From Gemmatimonadaceae bacterium (lineage in GTDB: Bacteria > Gemmatimonadota > Gemmatimonadetes > Gemmatimonadales > Gemmatimonadaceae): a stretch of DNA of 60,108 nucleotides. Position numbers and translations under genes: made by a program. The DNA is taken from assembly GCA_020853635.1 (NCBI GenBank), contig JADYYN010000171.1, positions 1-60,108 on the forward strand, in the 5' to 3' direction. Of the stretch, positions 58,781 to 60,108 are shown piece after piece (the stretch's first letter is position 1; each line of letters opens with the position of its first letter). The notes beneath the pieces were generated by a model. The model made no database searches. It was not told the origin of the DNA and saw only the letters and a list, made by a program, of their open reading frames with translations.

Positions 58781-60108
58781 CTACCCCCTGGCCCCGGTCA
58801 TCCGGGACGGGTCGAGGATCTCGTCGATCTGCTGCCGTGTGAGCAGCTGCTTGGCGAGCAGAAGCTCGACCACGCCACGCCCGGACTCGAGCGCTTCCTT
58901 CGCCACCTGGGTGCAGACCTCGTAGCCCAACTCGGGCAACAACGCGGTCACGATGCCGATCGACCGCTCCACGGCGTCGCGCATCACCTTGGGATTCGCT
59001 TCGATGCCCACCACGCACTTCTCGCGCAGGATGGTGCACGCCGCCGTCATCGCCGAGATGTTGCGCAGCAAGCGGAACGCGATGATGGGTTCGAAGACGT
59101 TCAGCTGAAGCTGCCCCGCCTCGGCGGCCATGGTCACGGTGATGTCGCCACCGATCACGTCGAAGCATACCTGATTGACCGCCTCAGGAATGACGGGATT
59201 CACCTTGCCCGGCATGATGCTCGAGCCCGGCTGCATCGCCGGCAAGCGGATCTCGGACAGACCGGTGCGCGGGCCGCTCGAGAGCAGGCGCAGGTCGTTG
59301 CAGATCTTGGAGAGCTTCACCGCACAGCGCTTGAGCACGCCCGACACCTGCACGAACGCGCCGGTGTCGCTGGTGGCTTCCACCAGATCGGGCGCGGTGA
59401 TCATCTGCAGCCCGGTGACCTTGGAGAGCTGTTCGCGCACGGCCTCCGCATACCCACCCGGCGCGGTGATGCCGGTGCCGATGGCCGTCGCCCCCATGTT
59501 CATCTCGCGCATCAGCGCCTTGGCCTCATCGAGCCGCTCCACGTCCTCGGCGATGGTGTGGCCGAAGGCGGCGAACTCCTGACCGAGGGTCATGGGTACG
59601 GCGTCCTGCAACTGCGTGCGCCCCATCTTGATGTGCGGCGCGAACTCCTTGCCCTTGGCGAGGAACGCGTCCACCAGGAAGCGCATCTGCACCTGCAGCC
59701 CGCTGATCGCCGAGTAGAGCGCGAGACGGATCGCGGTGGGATACACGTCGTTGGTGCTCTGCGCGAGGTTCACGTGCTCGTTGGGATGCACACGCGCGTA
59801 GGTCCCGCGCGGCTCGCCGAGGATCTCGAGCGCACGGTTCGCGATGACCTCGTTGGCGTTCATGTTGCTCGAAGTGCCGGCGCCGCCCTGGATCATGTCC
59901 ACGCGGAAATGTTCGTGATGGCGCCCGGCCTTGATCTCGGTTCACGCCCGGACGATGGCGTTGAACACGTCATCGGGGAGATCACCGAGTCCATGATTAG
60001 CCCGCGCCGCGGCTTCCTTCACCTGCGCAAGTGCGATGATCATCTCGGGGAAGTCGCGCAGGGTCACGCCGGTGATCGGGAAGTTCTCGATCGCGCGGAG
60101 GGTCTGCA
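58781..60108 (-). pseudogene. aspA: Aspartate ammonia-lyase gene with in-frame TGA, 5' end beyond window
   Basis: The C-terminal ~380 residues have all class motifs of aspartase/fumarase enzymes: MIQGGAGTSSNMNANEVIAN, NLAQSTNDVYPTAIRLALYS, MGRTQLQDAVPMTLGQEF, and the catalytic-loop signature GSSIMPGKVNPV. Upstream, the frame continues as FNAIVRA, then TGA at 59944-59942, then TEIKAGRHHEHF. Homologues have Cys or an acidic residue at or near this position, so a TGC-to-TGA change is likely. The frame before the TGA (DFPEMIIALAQVKEAAARAN) is intact to the window edge. The gene may be dead, recoded, or a sequencing error. The lyase interconverts aspartate and fumarate. Confidence 0.7.

Overview
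The window is GC-rich, densely coded DNA with short intergenic gaps and no tRNA, rRNA, insertion sequence or CRISPR array that I can see. Gene content fits a Gemmatimonadota-like aerobic heterotroph: a caa3-type oxidase with a subunit II-cytochrome c fusion, a PD40/TolB-propeller amidohydrolase, DUF2239, DUF1080, GH127 and an FeS-type bacterial photolyase. The phylum is inferred from gene content and base composition, not proven.

Region 1 (1-5.2 kb) is accessory. It holds three displaced Rhs C-terminal cassettes. Each starts with the same ~125-bp fragment encoding the end of an Rhs core (DPIGLAGG...LYGY...DP(V/I)NN.DPFGLCP), runs into an unrelated tail, and is followed by a small candidate immunity gene. 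The tails are an Ala-rich unknown, a hydrophobic putative membrane-active tail paired with a two-helix membrane protein, and an M23/LytM peptidase tail paired with a lipoprotein-like protein. A DUF4160/DUF2442 pair with its own palindromic operator sits inside the array. A small gene broken by an in-frame TAG ends the region.

Region 2 (5.2-13.4 kb, minus strand) has a four-gene run (di-heme DUF1111 protein, Rieske protein, outer-membrane barrel, DUF1080 protein) behind a 16-bp-arm inverted repeat, then gamma-glutamyltranspeptidase, a clear intrinsic terminator, and an outer-membrane protein/lipoprotein pair.

Region 3 (13.5-25.4 kb) is a sugar locus best read as L-arabinose use: a Tat-exported putative glycosidase, ribulose-5-phosphate 4-epimerase, ribulokinase, a COG2407-type isomerase in place of classical AraA, a three-gene ABC importer, and a GH127 beta-L-arabinofuranosidase. 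The expected flow is arabinofuranoside, L-arabinose, import, ribulose, ribulose-5-P, xylulose-5-P.

Region 4 (25.4-36.2 kb) encodes a transglutaminase-like protein and several amide- or peptide-cleaving enzymes: D-aminoacylase, esterase, amidase, one-domain asparaginase, and a large propeller-amidohydrolase. Region 5 (36.4-45.5 kb) is mixed housekeeping: RsmD, DUF2520, YaeQ, a cytochrome c, a solute:sodium symporter with DUF3311, cupin, membrane proteins, DinB, rhomboid and a beta-propeller.

Region 6 (45.5-49.3 kb) is a tightly overlapping DUF2239-MATE-photolyase operon behind a sigma70-like promoter studded with CCGG-centred palindromes. Region 7 (49.3-60.1 kb) has an M20 amidohydrolase, DUF2007, DacB, CtaG, the cox operon, a hypothetical protein, and an aspartate ammonia-lyase gene interrupted by an in-frame TGA at the window edge.

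At least six genes across the window have a TANNNT hexamer exactly 6 nt before the start codon and no ribosome binding site, which suggests frequent leaderless transcription.
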